Source of the DNA: Halichondria panicea
Lineage: Eukaryota; Porifera; Demospongiae; Suberitida; Halichondriidae
NCBI RefSeq assembly: GCF_963675165.1
Contig: NC_087390.1
Location: 5,804,250-5,868,249, forward strand
Length of the DNA: 64,000 nucleotides
Direction of reading: 5' to 3'
Below, piece after piece: positions 1 to 13,260 of this stretch. Under the pieces are notes generated by a model that saw only the letters and a program-made list of their open reading frames with translations, did no database searches and was not told the DNA's origin. Positions within the stretch are counted from its first letter, which is position 1, and every line of letters starts with the position of its first letter. The translations under genes were made by a program, and so were the position numbers.

Positions 1-732
1 TGACACTGGCAGACCGTATCCTACATACACAGGGAGTAGACCTAACCTGACAGGGCTGCTGTTGTCTGAAGCAGTACTCGGAGAAGGGAGCGATGGTGTT
101 GTGTATGAGGGAACGTATCAAGAGAATAAGGTCGCCGTGAAGGTGAGTGAGTGACTATACTAATTATATGTACACAGTCGGTACGGGTGGTGCAGGGCTC
201 AGATTATCGGAGCCATTTGCTATTTCTTGATTTATATATATATATATATAATATAGTAGTTATAGACTGAGTATAATTATGTTACATGTATGCACATAAT
301 TAGAGGCTATAGTTATGTGCTATGTTTGTTAATGTCGTGCATTCTCTCTAATCATACCGTACCCTCGCATTAATAGGCTCGTACGCAGTCCTCTAATAAG
401 CCTAAACTGCTTCAAGAAAAGGGTGGGCGTATTTTTGCGAGGGTATACAGTATATTGGCAATTTGGTATTTGAATGCGGCATCGAATAATTCCATAATTA
501 CTGCAGGTTTTTCGGGAGAATTCCAGAGAGAGATTCTTCAGAGAGGTGGCAGTGTACACATCCTCCAGTGTCGACCACCAGAACATTCTCAAGTTCATCG
601 GACACGATGAGAAAGAGATGAGACTGGTGGTTGCACTGCACACCCGGGGCTCTGTGTACACTGTCATCCAGAGGCAGGTGCTGACGTTAGCTGAATTCCA
701 GCTCCTAGGAAAGTCAATATCATGTGGTGAGT

Positions 733-924
733 ACCGTATAGCGGATTATTTTGAGGGTATAAATTTTCGCAGAAATGCCTTTAGAAAGGTTTTCAGGGAT
801 TTAGCATGCATGCAATAATAAATTCACGGTTATAAATGTTCGCGATATATACATGCTTAATCTGCGAAAACCACAAACATTAATTTTATACCCTCGAAAT
901 ATACCCGCTATTGATATACGGTAT
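733..924. mobile_element. Foldback MITE in kinase A intron, next to the splice donor
   Basis: The ends are inverted repeats: accgtatagcgg at the left and a matching tatacggtat end at the right, with inner arms carrying a 'gagggtataaattttcgc'-type sequence. It starts six bases into the intron, just after gtgagt. Equivalent copies lie at 9152-9338 and 18748-18943, so it was present before the duplication. Confidence 0.6.
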
Positions 925-1138
925 ATATCCTTTTGCCTGGCAATTTTCAAAACAGAATCCCCTTCAAGAAAGCTATATAATTATGTATAGCTGATATGAA
1001 AGTACACGGTAATTTTCTCAGCTATATCAAAGCGTATAACTCTATATATCTTTACTCTCTATTATAACTTTGGCTATAATTATATACACATGCATTACTG
1101 AGGATGTGAAGGTACGTATACTTTCGTAATTGTCTACT

Positions 1139-1320
1139 TATATATAGCGGGTAAATTTGGCGATTTGGTGAACAAGCTTAAGGTGAGGGTCACCAATGTT
1201 TCAGTTTGATACTTAGTCCCATGCAGAAGGTCATGGCAATCATGCTGCATGCATCGTCAAACCAACTACCTCATTCACTAAAATTAGTATTAGGCTCACA
1301 AATGTACCCGCTATATGTTA
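1139..1320. mobile_element. Second foldback MITE of the 'tatagcgggt' family in kinase A
   Basis: The left end reads tatatagcgggtaaatttgg and the right end carries acccgctatatg in inverted orientation. The same insertion is at 9679-9860 in copy B and about 19293-19474 in copy C. A short hairpin follows at about 1404-1459, where a 'gaagaagcgaacttataagg' arm pairs with its complement. Confidence 0.55.
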
Positions 1321-2589
1321 TCTGGGAATTTCCTATAGCTTGCAATTGTCTCCGACGATTTCCTCAAAAGCCATTCTTTTGAAAATTTTCCTGAAATCTG
1401 AAGAAGCGAACTTATAAGGATATATAGGGTTCGATCCTTATAAAGTTCGTTTCTTCAAATGTTATTACCTGAAGTGCCGCTAAGACTCATACCACTAATA
1501 AACCACGATTCAGGAACCAATGACAGCCGGTACACCCATGTATGCCGCACCAGAGCTGATGAAAGTCAGGGTGAATAGTAGGACTGATGCTAAAGCTACT
1601 GATTCTTATTCCCTTGGTGTGGTTATATACGAGCTGTTAACCAGAACTCAACGAGATCAAGGTATGAATAAGTGTAATTTATGCGTTTAAGCAAGGAAAT
1701 AAGTTTATCGCATAAATAATAATTATAGCATTCTGCTTTCCGAGCCGCCACAACTTTTATGCTCACATATATTCTAGCACTATATACAAATATTATAGCT
1801 AGGCCCTAGTTTTGGCAGAAACACATCAAGTATAATTATATACATGCAATAATTATAGAGGTTATAGTACAACTTGATAGGTCGTTTATATTAGTGCAGC
1901 AACTTTGATGATGAATTGTACCCTCACCACTCACACACACACAGAGGAAGTGGAAGCGTACCGGCAACCGATGAGTGAGAAATTAGCTGGAATTCAACAG
2001 CCTACAATAGATGAGATGAGAAGGCACATTCACAACAACAGTTATAGACCAAATATCCCTAAAAAATTCGATGTGAGTTTCGTTTAATCAGTATTTCATT
2101 CCCGTAATATATTTTACCTCGATCCTCCGCACTAAAGAAGTACAATTGCAAACTCCACATGATACGTACTTTTGTTAATGACATATAATTATAGCACTCA
2201 AATAATAATATACACCGCAGGTATTTCCTGAGCTAGTCAAACTTGTACAAGACTTGTGGAGTGACGCTGCTGAGATCAGGCCGAAAGCAGAAGCAGCCTA
2301 CAATGCTTTTATTGAATTTGGGTTGTTAATTGTGAGTTATGGAATTAATAATAGACAAACAGTATAATAAAGTTGGTATTTAATAGCTAAACACTCAGAT
2401 TTTGTGCGAAAGTTGTAGTTAAATATCATTATGTATACATACATACTAATTTGGTATATAAATGGAGCTACATACTAACGTCTCTATGACTCTTGTTTGC
2501 AGGCATCTCGCAGTCTAGCCTCGACCTCGTGCACAGATGAACATCTATCCCACCAATCCTCCCTAGAGACTGCAGAGACTGCATTTTAA

Positions 2590-4605
2590 CTATATATACT
2601 GTCTTAGGTCTATACCTTGTGAGTTAACACTGGCCTGGCCATGGTTAACTTGTTAAAGAACCTAGCTGTATAATTATATTGTCTAGTATTTATTGTAAGT
2701 AGAACTGTACAGTTTTGTTTTGTCAGTAGAACCTGTGCAGTTTCAATTATTGTCTAGTATTTATTGTCAGTAGAAAACCTGTACAGTTTTTGTTTTAATA
2801 ATAATTATTGTCAGCTAATGTTTATTGTTGGGGATAATGCGCATGCGCCACAAAGGCTTTGCAAAAGGTGGGTGGGGCATTGCAAGTATCATCCTGCCAT
2901 TTTAATAGAGGTCCCTCGTGGTTCCCTATCACAGATAGTAACTATAATTTATAGTATCTATGCTGGAAGTATCACAGAGCTAGAGCAGGGTAAGTTGCTT
3001 AAATGTGAATTAAATGCACATGTACGTACGTGTACATTTAGTATAAATCTAGACTGAGGCTGGTACACAAAGTTGTTTTTTAGCTTGTACTTAGCTTGTA
3101 TTGCTACAAGCTATAAACTCTCATAGCTAGCTACCTATAAGCAATGCTATTGTGTACATTAATATATACTCCCTTAGCTATAGGGATTAATGGTTGAGCC
3201 AGTGACAACCTGGCCAGCCAGCCAATTCCATTATTGTGTGTACTGTGTAGTGGTACGCCCACTTTCCACATCGATACAACATTGACAGCCACTGTATTGT
3301 GCATTGTGGTCAACTTTATGTATGCCATAATGGGTATAATTGGGGCGAGCGAAGCGAGTTCCTTTGTGAGTTTCTTACCTAGTGTGCAACGTTGAAATTT
3401 GGTCTGTCTGTCTGTGTGTGTTAGGCTCCTTCACTGGCCTTCAAGACGAAAGAAAAGGCCTGCTACTATATAACTGTTTGCGCATGCGCAAAATTATTGG
3501 ATAATTTTCCCCTAAAATTTCCATACTGCTCAGAAAAATATACTGTACAGACATAGTCATACACAGAGCTATATAGCTAGCTAGCTAGAGACAGAGCTGT
3601 AGGTTTGTTGCATAGCTATTTTCATTCTGATTGTAGACTTCACCAAGGTTAGTATTAGATGGGCGTGGCCTGTCCATATAGGCTACTGTCAGCTTTCACT
3701 CCGTTCAGACGATTGTCATCCACACTGTTGCAGGCTGTGAGTCTTTTGTTAACATAGCAGGCTAAGGGTAGCTATCAGAATGCTATCAGATGGGCTAGAA
3801 ACCTTCAATCGAATTTTCTCCTTCAATCTACTTCCATTTGTTGTGATGTCATAAAACGTTGTTATCCGTAGCCGCCAGATACCGGTAGATGGTTAGTGCA
3901 TACACAAGCAGTCGATACCAGGCCCACTTCCCTGATGATAGTGTGGCCTGGTATCGAGGCTATGTGTGTGTGTGTCTGTCATGGACTGGCACGATATTTG
4001 TTTTTCGTACTCGAGACCCTTTACCAACTTCTAGCGTGAATTAATGCGCATGGGCACAACTGGCTAGCTACACTAAGCTCTGACAAGACACAGACACTCT
4101 TGAGATCACAGGCACGCCTAGCCTGCATGTATTGTTGTCTTGTGATAATAAAAACCTTGCTTGGTCCACAATACAATAATATTAACTAACAAGGGGCACT
4201 TTCAAACTACTTTTACATTTCTTAACCTCATTATGACATTAACATTTTGACCAATCCAGGGGCCAGCCAGCGAGCCATGCAGCTCAGTCTCAGCTATATG
4301 GTCTCGGAGTCACTATAGCTAAATAGAGCGGTGAGGCTGACTGATCACATTAACACGGGTGAACTTAGACAAACCCTTAACTCAACCGCTTTCGCTCGCC
4401 CCCCCATGACACCTTGTGTCACTCTAGTTAATAGTTAGTTATGTGCAATGGTACTAAGTAATGATATAACTAAATGGAAATTTCATCTTGGGTTATAATC
4501 CTAAAGTGATCACTGTTTTGCTTGCTAACTTTGAGTGGGCCATAAAACAATTGTATATACCACCAGTACAAGTAGGCCTGGTAACATTACAACTAGACAC
4601 ACACA

Positions 4606-4659
<54 letters not shown>

Positions 4660-4685
4660 CACCCACCCACACACACCCTCACCCA

Positions 4686-4739
<54 letters not shown>

Positions 4740-4754
4740 CACACATGCACACAG
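2590..4754. other. Spacer between kinase A and DNAJC1 tail 1, with duplication junction
   Basis: No coding exon is recognised. The first part, to about 3312, is shared with the sequence after kinases B and C. From 3313 it matches only the B unit (from about 11846), so 3312/3313 marks where post-kinase sequence was joined to DNAJC1 intron sequence. A hairpin with arms cgataccaggcc (3913-3924) and ggcctggtatcg (3945-3956) is present. (CA)n tracts fill about 4597-4740 and run up to the next exon. Confidence 0.6.
4597..4740. repeat. (CA)n microsatellite, interrupted
   Basis: Almost pure CA dinucleotides, broken by short ctcaccca blocks. It acts as the pyrimidine/CA stretch directly before the acceptor of the next exon. 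Long Thr-His and Cys-Val reading frames across it are artefacts of the repeat. The equivalent tract in unit B is at about 13131-13262. Confidence 0.9.
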
Positions 4755-6291
4755 CCAGTATCCCATACTCAGAATGGAAGGAAGCCATTCACCTCAAGCA
4801 ACAAGACTCTCAACCCTCCGAACAACAAGATGAAAGTGATAAAGAAAGCGAAGAAGATGACAAAATCGAGGAGAAATCTATTAGGAGACGTTCTGGTCGG
4901 AAAACGTATCAAAATCAACTTCGTCAAAATGAAGTGCATCAAAAGGATCAAGCTGACACTGGAGAATCAAATCAAATCAGTGCTACAGATGAAGAGGTGT
5001 ACGAGTTAGGTAGCTACGAGGATCAGTTGGAGGCAGTAATGAACGACTTAGATGATGACAGTTACAAGACTGCGTCAAAGAAGAGCTCAAAACTCGCCGC
5101 CCCACAGAGCAGCGGTAACAAGACACTGGGTAGAAATAGAGAAGGCACAACTGAAGTCGAGACTGTGGAGAATATTGGAGCTGGTCAAAGAGCTAACGGA
5201 AAGACCCACAAAAACTCGAAATTGGAACACGAATCACTTGCCACTAATGACTCTGAGGATCAATGCAGGTAACTGCTGGTATTGCATATTTTGTTACTTA
5301 ATTACATGATCCTTACCAATTACATAAGTCTTTATTTTTGCCCACACAAGTATGCGTAATTCAATTAATCTCCTGCATAATATTTACCGGAGATTTCTCT
5401 TTTTTCCCCTGAGGCTAGCTCGTTGCCTAGTGATAACTGGAGCCAGTACCAACAGACTCAACTGGAGTGGGCCCTCTCTCACTATCCAAAGTTCTCTGAG
5501 GATCGCTGGGAAAATGTTTCTAGAGCTGTTCCTGGAAAATCAATGGTACGTACTCAAGGAGAAAATAAGCAAAGAGAGAATTCTATTTGAGCTTGAGAGT
5601 ACATAACCTTAAAATTGTTGTTGTGCTATTTTTGAATGTATGCTACTTTGTAATAATTATGATGTTGAGTTCTGGCAGCCACACAAAACAGAGCGTCAAC
5701 AAATTTGCAAACAATAATTGTGTTGTACAATGGAACAAAGTTTTAGCCATTATACAGAGGTGGCTTTTGTTGAGGTTTTTTTCTACACAAACTGTTCATT
5801 AGGGATAGGGACCTGGCCTCACAGTTGGCGTAGCCAGGATTTTGGGAAGGGCAGGGCTCAAATTGGTTTAGCATAGGCGCAGACTTTCATTGTAGTTTCT
5901 CTAAAAAAAGGTCATCACTTTTCCTCAGCAAGCATGCGCACATCGGATAGCCCTGCCCACATTTCAATTACATGACATCATTCTAGTAACTATGCATGCA
6001 GTAGAGCAGAATAGATTGACAGATCACGGTAATTCAAGCTAAGTTGAAATTGATGGAGCACAAAAGGGGGGGGGGCTCTAGCCCCATCAGCCCCCCTCTG
6101 CCTACGCCACTGGGTGGGCCATTTAGAGTTGTTCTACTGTATTAGCCATGTGTACAGTTTTTTGAGCCAGTCTTATACAAATCTGTTTGATTACTATGTT
6201 GTATTGTTTCACTGTGCAGGATGAGTGTATCAAGAGATGTAAGGAGTTGTTCGAAGCTGTCAGGAAGAGAAAAGTAGACACTGGCAGATAG
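4755..6291 (+). pseudogene. DNAJC1-like: 3' end of a DNAJC1-like gene, copy 1 (5'-truncated duplicate)
   Basis: Three exons join in phase: about 4755-5268, 5431-5545 and 6220-6291. The first encodes a charged linker (RRRSGRKT, acidic Glu/Asp runs). The second and third encode a SANT/Myb-like domain: DNWSQYQQTQLEWALSHYP, then RWENVSRAVPGKSM, then DECIKRCKELFEAVRKRK, ending nine residues later. This matches the C-terminal SANT domain of DNAJC1 (ERdj1/MTJ1), an ER-membrane Hsp40; DNAJC2 is the next closest family. No J domain (HPD) or membrane exon is seen between the kinase stop and this point, so this is probably a fragment carried along by the duplication. It could still be transcribed. The first acceptor may be 4755 or about 4773. 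Confidence 0.65.
5822..6112. mobile_element. hAT-like foldback element (CAGT-GGCGTAG ends)
   Basis: The left end is cagttggcgtagccagg and the right end is cctacgccactg in inverted orientation. Such CAGTGGCG-type termini are common in hAT-derived MITEs. It lies in the last intron of the DNAJC1-like fragment, carries no open frame, and shows no convincing target duplication. The copy in unit B is 14343-14633. Confidence 0.5.
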
Positions 6292-6582
6292 CTTAGTTCA
6301 CAGCAAACACACTCTTATTCATAATTCCATAATTATTTTATTAGGCAAACAGATTTGTAATTTTTGTGTTGAATTCAGTGACACATAATTATCTCAAACC
6401 TCATAATTAAAAATTGTCAATGTTAACAATTAGCAAAAATTTGGTCTACCTGCCCTGAATAAGTAGCAGTTAAGCCGCCCTCGAAAGTTACCTGTGATTG
6501 AATGCTGCAGCAGCTAGCTCAGATCAGAAGGACACTGGAGATATTCAAGAGTTGCATTTGTTCTGAGTCTGCACACTGCACC
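6292..6582. promoter_or_regulatory. Spacer and probable 5' region of kinase B
   Basis: This 291-bp gap between the DNAJC1-like stop and the kinase B start codon must hold the promoter and 5' UTR. It includes the intact target site agctcagat (about 6519-6527) that is duplicated around the transposon in unit C. I see no clear TATA box. Confidence 0.4.
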
Positions 6583-9500
6583 ATGGCCAGTTGGAGAGAG
6601 ACCAGGTGCATAAAATATTGCAGAGAATTGCAGCTGCATTCTAGCTCAGTGTTTGTATAGCTATCAGTCTGATAATGCATGTGCATGTGTGAGTGATAGG
6701 TATAATTATTCATAGCCTCATAAATTAACAATAGCTAAGTTTGTGTTTTTATACTGCAATTGCTCTTCAGACTACTTTTTCACATTGTATTTTTGAATTT
6801 AAAGTGCTGACATTGCACAGGGGTGCAAGTGTGAGATTTTGAATGTCAATAGTATAGTAGATGAGCCCAACCTATTGGTCATACAAAACCACAAGTTGTA
6901 AAAATTGCTCATGCATGGGTAGGAATGCAACAGCTCACATCCTGTTACTCTCTAGAGATTCAGGCATGCATATCATATATCGCATGGGGAGGTCAGGTTT
7001 TTGTGTATGCATGGGGAAATTTCGTGGAGGTTAGCTTGCCCACGAAAATTATCCGCTATACATGTATAGAAATGGGGCAACGCCTAACTTGAGCCCTGAG
7101 CCTAACCATCCATTAATTTTGCAGCATGCATAATTACGTCATGCTTCGATGTTATGCACCTATACTTACCCTTACATGAAATAATTAATTTCATGCATGT
7201 GCAATATCATTGCCTAACTCATGCACTACAGTAAATGTTAATTGATGTACTCCCTTTTCATTCTGCAGCTTTCTCATATTGCTACTCACTTCAGTGTGCA
7301 TGACAATGCCCTCAAACTCATCAACGCAACCTGGTAAAACCCGCAAGTTGTTTTTATAAACCTTAATTTGATGTGACTCTTGCATAGGGAACATGCAATG
7401 TTTTGGCCTTTATACACAGAGGGTGCCTTTGTTGAGAGGTTGTTTTGTACACAAACTGTTCATTTGGGACCTGGCCGTTATATAGCAACTGGCCTTTATT
7501 CGGAGGTGGTTGTTAACAGAGGTTCCACTGCATGCATGTATATTAATTAAAAGGTCACTATACATTATACTTTGGACCCGCATGCACAGTTAAAAGCCTT
7601 TTTTTAAGTTATGTCCACACTGACAGTGACTTGCCTCATGCCCGCAGCCACTACAAGCATATATAGCTTCAATCCTTCACAGATTTTTACCCTTCGAATT
7701 GAAGGTGGGCGTGGGGACGAGGCTATCATTTACATGTGCACTAGCTGATTCACAAACTGCAATAATTTATAGGTACAAAACTGTAGTATAAACATGTATG
7801 GTCCAATTGCAGTTCCTCTTCCTGGACTACTTTGTGAGGTGATGGGTGAGATCCCCTTCGCTGTCTGCGAACCTACAGTATTTCCAGATCCAGTGTGTCA
7901 TGCGGTCTACCGATATAATGGCACAACATTCACACCATCAGTAAGATAATTAATTATAAACATATATCCTTCACGCATGCTTGCATGTTTGCATGTATAT
8001 TGGCCGGTGCCTAAATTCATTTTGTGTCTAACCAAAATTTAACGGATTATTTTTTTCAGCACTTATCTTGTCACTCGGGAGAACACTGTGTTCCATATAC
8101 TAATAACTGTATACTGGAATTGGTTTCTCCTTTCGAGGACGAGGACGGAAATTTAGAGTATTCTTGTTGCTGCAATGCCACATTGTGCAATCAAGAAAGA
8201 ACAGATGATAATGAACCTAGAATTATTTTCCCCATCCCTAATGAACCAATTACAACAACAACAACTACAACCGTTACCGTGACGATGGTACAAGGTCTAC
8301 CGGATGGCACCATTACTGCAATAGTGGTTACTCCTGCAATTATCGCCCTAGTCGTAGTAATGTTTGCTATCGGTGTCATCTTTTTCTGTTGGAAACGGTG
8401 CAGAAATGATGAATACCTAGTCACTAATGACACTGGCAGACCGTATCCTACATACACAGGGAGTAGACCTAACCTGACAGGGCTGCTGTTGTCTGAAGCA
8501 GTACTAGGAGAAGGGAGCGATGGTGTTGTGTATGAGGGAACGTATCAAGAGAATAAGGTCACCGTGAAGGTGAGTGAGTGACTATACTAATTATATGTAC
8601 ACAGTCGGTACGGGTGGTGCAGGGCTCAGATTATCGGAGCCATTTGCTATTTCTTGATTTATATATATATATATGTAGTAGTTATAGACTGAGTATAATT
8701 ATGTTACATGTATGCACATAATTAGAGGCTATATAGTTATGTGCTATGTTTGTTAATGTCGTGTAATCATACCGTACCCTCACATTAATAGGCCCGTGCA
8801 CAGTCCTCTAATAAGCCTAAACTGCTTCCAGAAAAGGGTGCATGGGCGTATTTTAGCGAGGGTATACAGTATATTGGCAATTTGGTATTTGAATGCGGCA
8901 TCGAATAATTCCATAATTACTGCAGGTTTTTCGGGAGAATTCCAGAGAGAGATTCTTCAGAGAGGTGGCAGTGTACACATCCTCCAGTGTCGACCACCAG
9001 AACATTCTCAAGTTCATCGGACACGATGAAAAAGAGATGAGACTGGTGGTTGCACTGCACACCCGGGGCTCTGTGTACACTGTCATCCAGAGGCAGGTGC
9101 TGACGTTAGCTGAATTCCAGCTCCTAGGAAAGTCAATATCATGTGGTGAGTACCGTATAGCGGATTATTTCGAGGGTATAAATTTTCGCAGAAATGCCTT
9201 TAGAAAGGTTTTCAGGGATTTAGCATGCATGCAATAATAAATTCACGGTTATAAATGTTCGCGATATATACATGCTTAATCCGCGAAAACCACAAACATT
9301 TATACCCTCGAAATATACCCGCTATTGATATACGGTGTATGTCCTTTTGCCTGGCAATTTTCAAAACAGAATCCCCTTCAAGAAAGCTATAATTATGTAT
9401 AGCTGATATGAAAGTACACGGTAATTTTCTCAGCTATAATCAAAGCGTATAACTCTATATATCTTTACTCTCTATTATAACTTTGGTTATAATTATATAC

Positions 9501-11135
9501 ACATGCAGGACTGGGATTCCTGCACAGAAGCAGGCCACCGTGCATAGTGCACGGTGATTTGAAAACTGGGAACATTCTGATGAAACACACGGGAGAAGCT
9601 GCTCTGGCAGACTTTGGCCACAGTAGGCAATTTTTTACTGAGGATGTGAAGGTACGCATACTTTCGTAATTGTCTACTTATATATAGCGGGTAAATTTGG
9701 CGATTTGGTGAACAAGCTTAAGGAGAGGGTCACCAATGTTTCAGTTTGATACTTAGTCCCATGCAGAAGGTCATGGCAATCATGCTGCATGCATCGTCAA
9801 ACCAACTACCTCATTCACTAAAATTAGTATTAGGCTCACAAATGTACCCGCTATATGTTATCTGGGAATTTCCTATAGCTTGCAATTGTCTCCGACGATT
9901 TCCTCAAAAGCCATTCTTTTGACAATTTTCCTGAAACCTGAAGAAGCGAACTTATAAGGATATATAGGGTTTGATCCTTATAAAGTTCGTTTCTTCAAAT
10001 GTTATTACCTGAAGTGCCGCTAAGACTCACCACTAATAAACCACGATTCAGGAACCAATGACAGCCGGTACACCCATGTATGCCGCACCAGAGCTGATGA
10101 AAGTCAGGGTGAATAGCAGGACTGATGCTAAAGCTACTGATTCTTATTCCCTTGGTGTGGTTATATACGAGCTGTTAACCAGAACTCAACGAGATCAAGG
10201 TATGAATAAGTGTAATTTATGCGTTTAAGCAAGGAAATAAGTTTATCGCATAAATAATAATTATAGCATTCTGCTTTCCGAGCCGCCACAACTTTTATGC
10301 TCACATATATTCTAGCACTATATACAAATATTATAGCTAGGCCCTAGTTTTGGCAGAAACACATCAAGTATAATTATATACATGCAATAATTATAGAGGT
10401 TATAGTACAACTTGATAGATCGTTTATATTAGTGCAGCAACTTTGATGATGAATTGTACCCTCACCACTCACTCACACACAGAGGAAGTGGAAGCGTACC
10501 GGCAACCGATGAGTGAGAAATTAGCTGGAATTCAACAGCCTACAATAAACGAGATGAGAAGGCACATTCACAACAACAGTTATAGACCAAATATCCCTAA
10601 AAAATTCGATGTGAGTTTCGTTTAATATTTCACTCCCGTAATATATTTTACCTCGATCCTCCGCACTAAAGAAGTACAATTGCAAACTCCACATGATACG
10701 TACTTTTGTTAATGACATATAATTATAGCACTCAAATAATAATATACACCGCAGGTATTTCCTGAGCTAGTCAAACTTGTACAAGACTTGTGGAGTGACG
10801 CTGCTGAGACCAGGCCGAAAGCAGAAGCAGCCTACAATGCTTTTATTGAATTTGGGTTGTTAATTGTGAGTTATGGAATTAATAATAGACAAACAGTATA
10901 ATAAAGTTGGTATTTAATAGCTAAACACTCAGATTTTGTGCGACAGTTGTAGTTAAATATCATTATGTATACATACAAACTAATTTGGTATATAAATGGA
11001 GCTACATACTAACGTCTCTATGACTCTTGTTTGCAGGCACCTCGCAGTCTAACCTCGACCTTGGCCTCAGCCTCGTGCACAGATGAACATCTATCCCACC
11101 AATCCTCCCTAGAGACTGCAGAGACTGCATTTTAA
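6583..11135 (+). CDS. ACVR2-like: Activin type II-like receptor Ser/Thr kinase, copy B
   Basis: Ten exons: 6583-6605, 7269-7333, 7813-7940, 8060-8569, 8926-9145, 9509-9651, 10052-10199, 10438-10610, 10755-10865 and 11037-11135. All phases agree and give 539 residues. The N-terminus is a signal peptide (MASWRETSFLILLLTSVC). The ectodomain has the Cys pattern of the activin-receptor three-finger fold, ending CCCNATLCN. A Thr-rich stalk and one membrane segment (about IIALVVVMFAIGVIFFCW) follow. The kinase has GEGSDG, VTVK, the catalytic loop HGDLKTGN, DFG, GTPMYAAPEL and helix F (DSYSLGVVIYELLTR). There is no GS box before the kinase, so it resembles type II receptors. HRD is HGD, which makes it a non-RD kinase. 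The expected role is binding a TGF-beta/activin-type ligand at the cell surface and phosphorylating a type I partner. Confidence 0.88.
9152..9338. mobile_element. Foldback MITE in kinase B intron 5
   Basis: This is the orthologous insertion of the element at 733-924, again beginning just after the donor. Its right end has a small difference (tacggtgt). Confidence 0.55.
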
Positions 11136-13136
11136 CTATATATACTGTCTTAGGTTTATACCTTGTGAGTTAACACTGGCCATGGTTAACTTGTTGAAGA
11201 ACCTAGCTGTATAATTATATTGTCTAGTATTTATTGTCAGTAGAACTGTACAGTTTTGTTTTGTCAGTAGAACCTGTGCAGTTTCAATTATATTGTCTAG
11301 TATTTATTGTCAGTAGAAAACCTGTACAGTTTTTGTATAATTATTGTCAGCTAATGTTTATTGTTGGGGATAATGCGCATGCGCCACAAAGGCTTTGCAA
11401 AAGGTGGGTGGGGCATTGCAAGTATCATCCTGCCATTGTCTCGTGGTTCGCTATCACTGGAAGCATAGAAAATTTATAGTATCTATGCTAGAAGTATCAC
11501 AGAGCTAGAGCAGGGTAAGTTGCTTAAATGTGAATTAAATGCACATGTACGTACGTGTACATTTAGTATAAATCTAGACTGAGGCTGGTACACAAAGTTG
11601 TTTTTTAGCTTGTACTTAGCTTGTATTGCTACAAGCTATAAACTCTCATAGCTAGCTACCTATAAGCAATGCTATTGTGTACATTAATATATACTCCCTT
11701 AGCTATAGGGAAGCTAAGGGATTAATGGTTGAGCCAGTGACAACCTGGCCAGCCAGCCAATTCCATTATTGTGTGGTATTGTGTGGTACGCCCACTTTCC
11801 ACATCGATACAACATTGACAGCCACTGTATTGTGCATTGTGGTCAACTTTATGTATGCCATAATGGGTATAATTGGGGCGAGCGAAGCGAGTTCCTTTGT
11901 GAGTTTCTTACCTAGTGTGCAACGTTGAAATTTGGTCTGTCTGTCTGTGTGTGTTAGGCTCCTTCACTGGCCTTCAAGACGAAAGAAAAGGCCTGCTACT
12001 ATATAACTGTTTGCGCATGCGCAAAATTATTGGATAATTTTCCCCTAAAATTTCCATACTGCTCAGAAAAATATACTGTACAGACATAGTCATACACAGA
12101 GCTATATAGCTAGCTAGCTAGAGACAGAGCTGTAGGTTTGTTGCATAGCTATTTTCATTCTGATTGTAGACTTCACCAAGGTTAGTATTAGATGGGCGTG
12201 GCCTGTCCATATAGGCTACTATCAGCTTTCACTCCGTTCAGACGATTGTCATCCACACTGTTGCAGGCTGTGAGTCTTTTGTTAACATAGCAGGCTAAGG
12301 GTAGCTATCAGAATGCTATCAGATGGGCTAGAAACCTTCAATCGAATTTTCTCCTTCAATCTACTTCCATTTGTTGTGATGTCATAAAACGTTGTTATCC
12401 GTAGCCGCCAGATACCGGTAGATGGTTAGTGCATACACAAGCAGTCGATACCAGGCCCACTTCCCTGATGATAGTGTGGCCTGGTATCGAGGCTATGTGT
12501 GTGTGTGTCTGTCATGGACTGGCACGATATTTGTTTTTCGTACTCGAGACCCTTTACCAATTTCTAGCGTGAATTAATGCGCATGGGCACCACTGGCTAG
12601 CTACACTAAGCTCTGACAAGACACAGACACTCTTGAGATGACAGGCACACCTAGCCTGCATGTATTGTTGTCTTGTGATAATAAAAACCTTGCTTGGTCC
12701 ACAATACAATAATATTAACTAACAAGGGGCACTTCCAAACTACTTTTACATTTCTTAACCTCATTATGACATTAACATTTTGACCAATCCAGGCCAGCCA
12801 GCCAGCCAGCCAGCCATGCAGCTCAGTCTCAGCTATATGGTCTCAGAGTCACTATAGCTAAATAGAGCGGTGAGGCTGACTGATCACATTAACACGGGTG
12901 AACTTGGACAAACCCTTAACTCAACCGCTTTCGCTCGCCCCCCCATGACACCTTGTGTCACTCTAGTTAATAGTTAGTTATGTGCAATGGTACTAAGTAA
13001 TGATATAACTAAATGGAAATTTCATCTTGGCCTAAAGTGATCACTGTTTTGCTTGCTAACTTTGAGTGGGCCATAAAACAATTGTATATACCACCAGTAC
13101 AAGTAGGCCTGGTAACATTACAACTAGACACACACA

Positions 13137-13184
<48 letters not shown>

Positions 13185-13208
13185 CACCCACCCACACACA
13201 CCCTCACC

Positions 13209-13260
<52 letters not shown>

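Larger units (their letters stand above)
1..2589 (+). pseudogene. ACVR2-like: Activin type II-like receptor kinase, copy A (partial, catalytic exon deleted)
   Basis: This is the 3' part of a receptor Ser/Thr kinase whose ectodomain exons lie before the window. Visible exons are <1-142 (juxtamembrane, glycine loop GEGSDG, VAVK lysine), 507-726 (alpha-C region and hinge), 1514-1661 (GTPMYAAPEL activation segment and helix F), 1900-2072, 2221-2331 and 2503-2589 (stop). In copies B and C a 143-bp exon with HGDLK and DFG sits between the second and third of these. Here a 127-bp deletion (between 'catgca' and 'ttactg' near 1094) removes the acceptor and nearly all of that exon. Skipping it joins phase 1 to phase 0 and shifts the frame, so a normal kinase cannot be made. 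The remaining exons are open and almost identical to copy B. It is a pseudogene or a truncated receptor, unless the deletion is an assembly error. Confidence 0.8.

Noticed and set aside
329..667. Antisense frame opposite kinase exon 507-726, repeated at 8853 and 18467
   Set aside because: A shadow of the sense exon, which carries the conserved kinase motifs and proper splice sites.
4488..5009. Long frames of Thr-His and Cys-Val over (CA)n tracts, also at 13013-13354 and 21963-22297
   Set aside because: Pure products of dinucleotide repeats on both strands; only the part after about 4755 or 13276 has real coding character.
8024..8581. Single 185-residue membrane protein starting MSNQNLTDYFF (also at 17606)
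   Set aside because: The start lies in an intron; the frame from the acceptor at 8060 (17642) joins in phase with signal-peptide and ectodomain exons, and the end runs past a gtgagt donor.
9465..9659. Antisense 64-residue frame across the kinase B catalytic exon
   Set aside because: The sense strand holds HGDLK and DFG in the correct phase.
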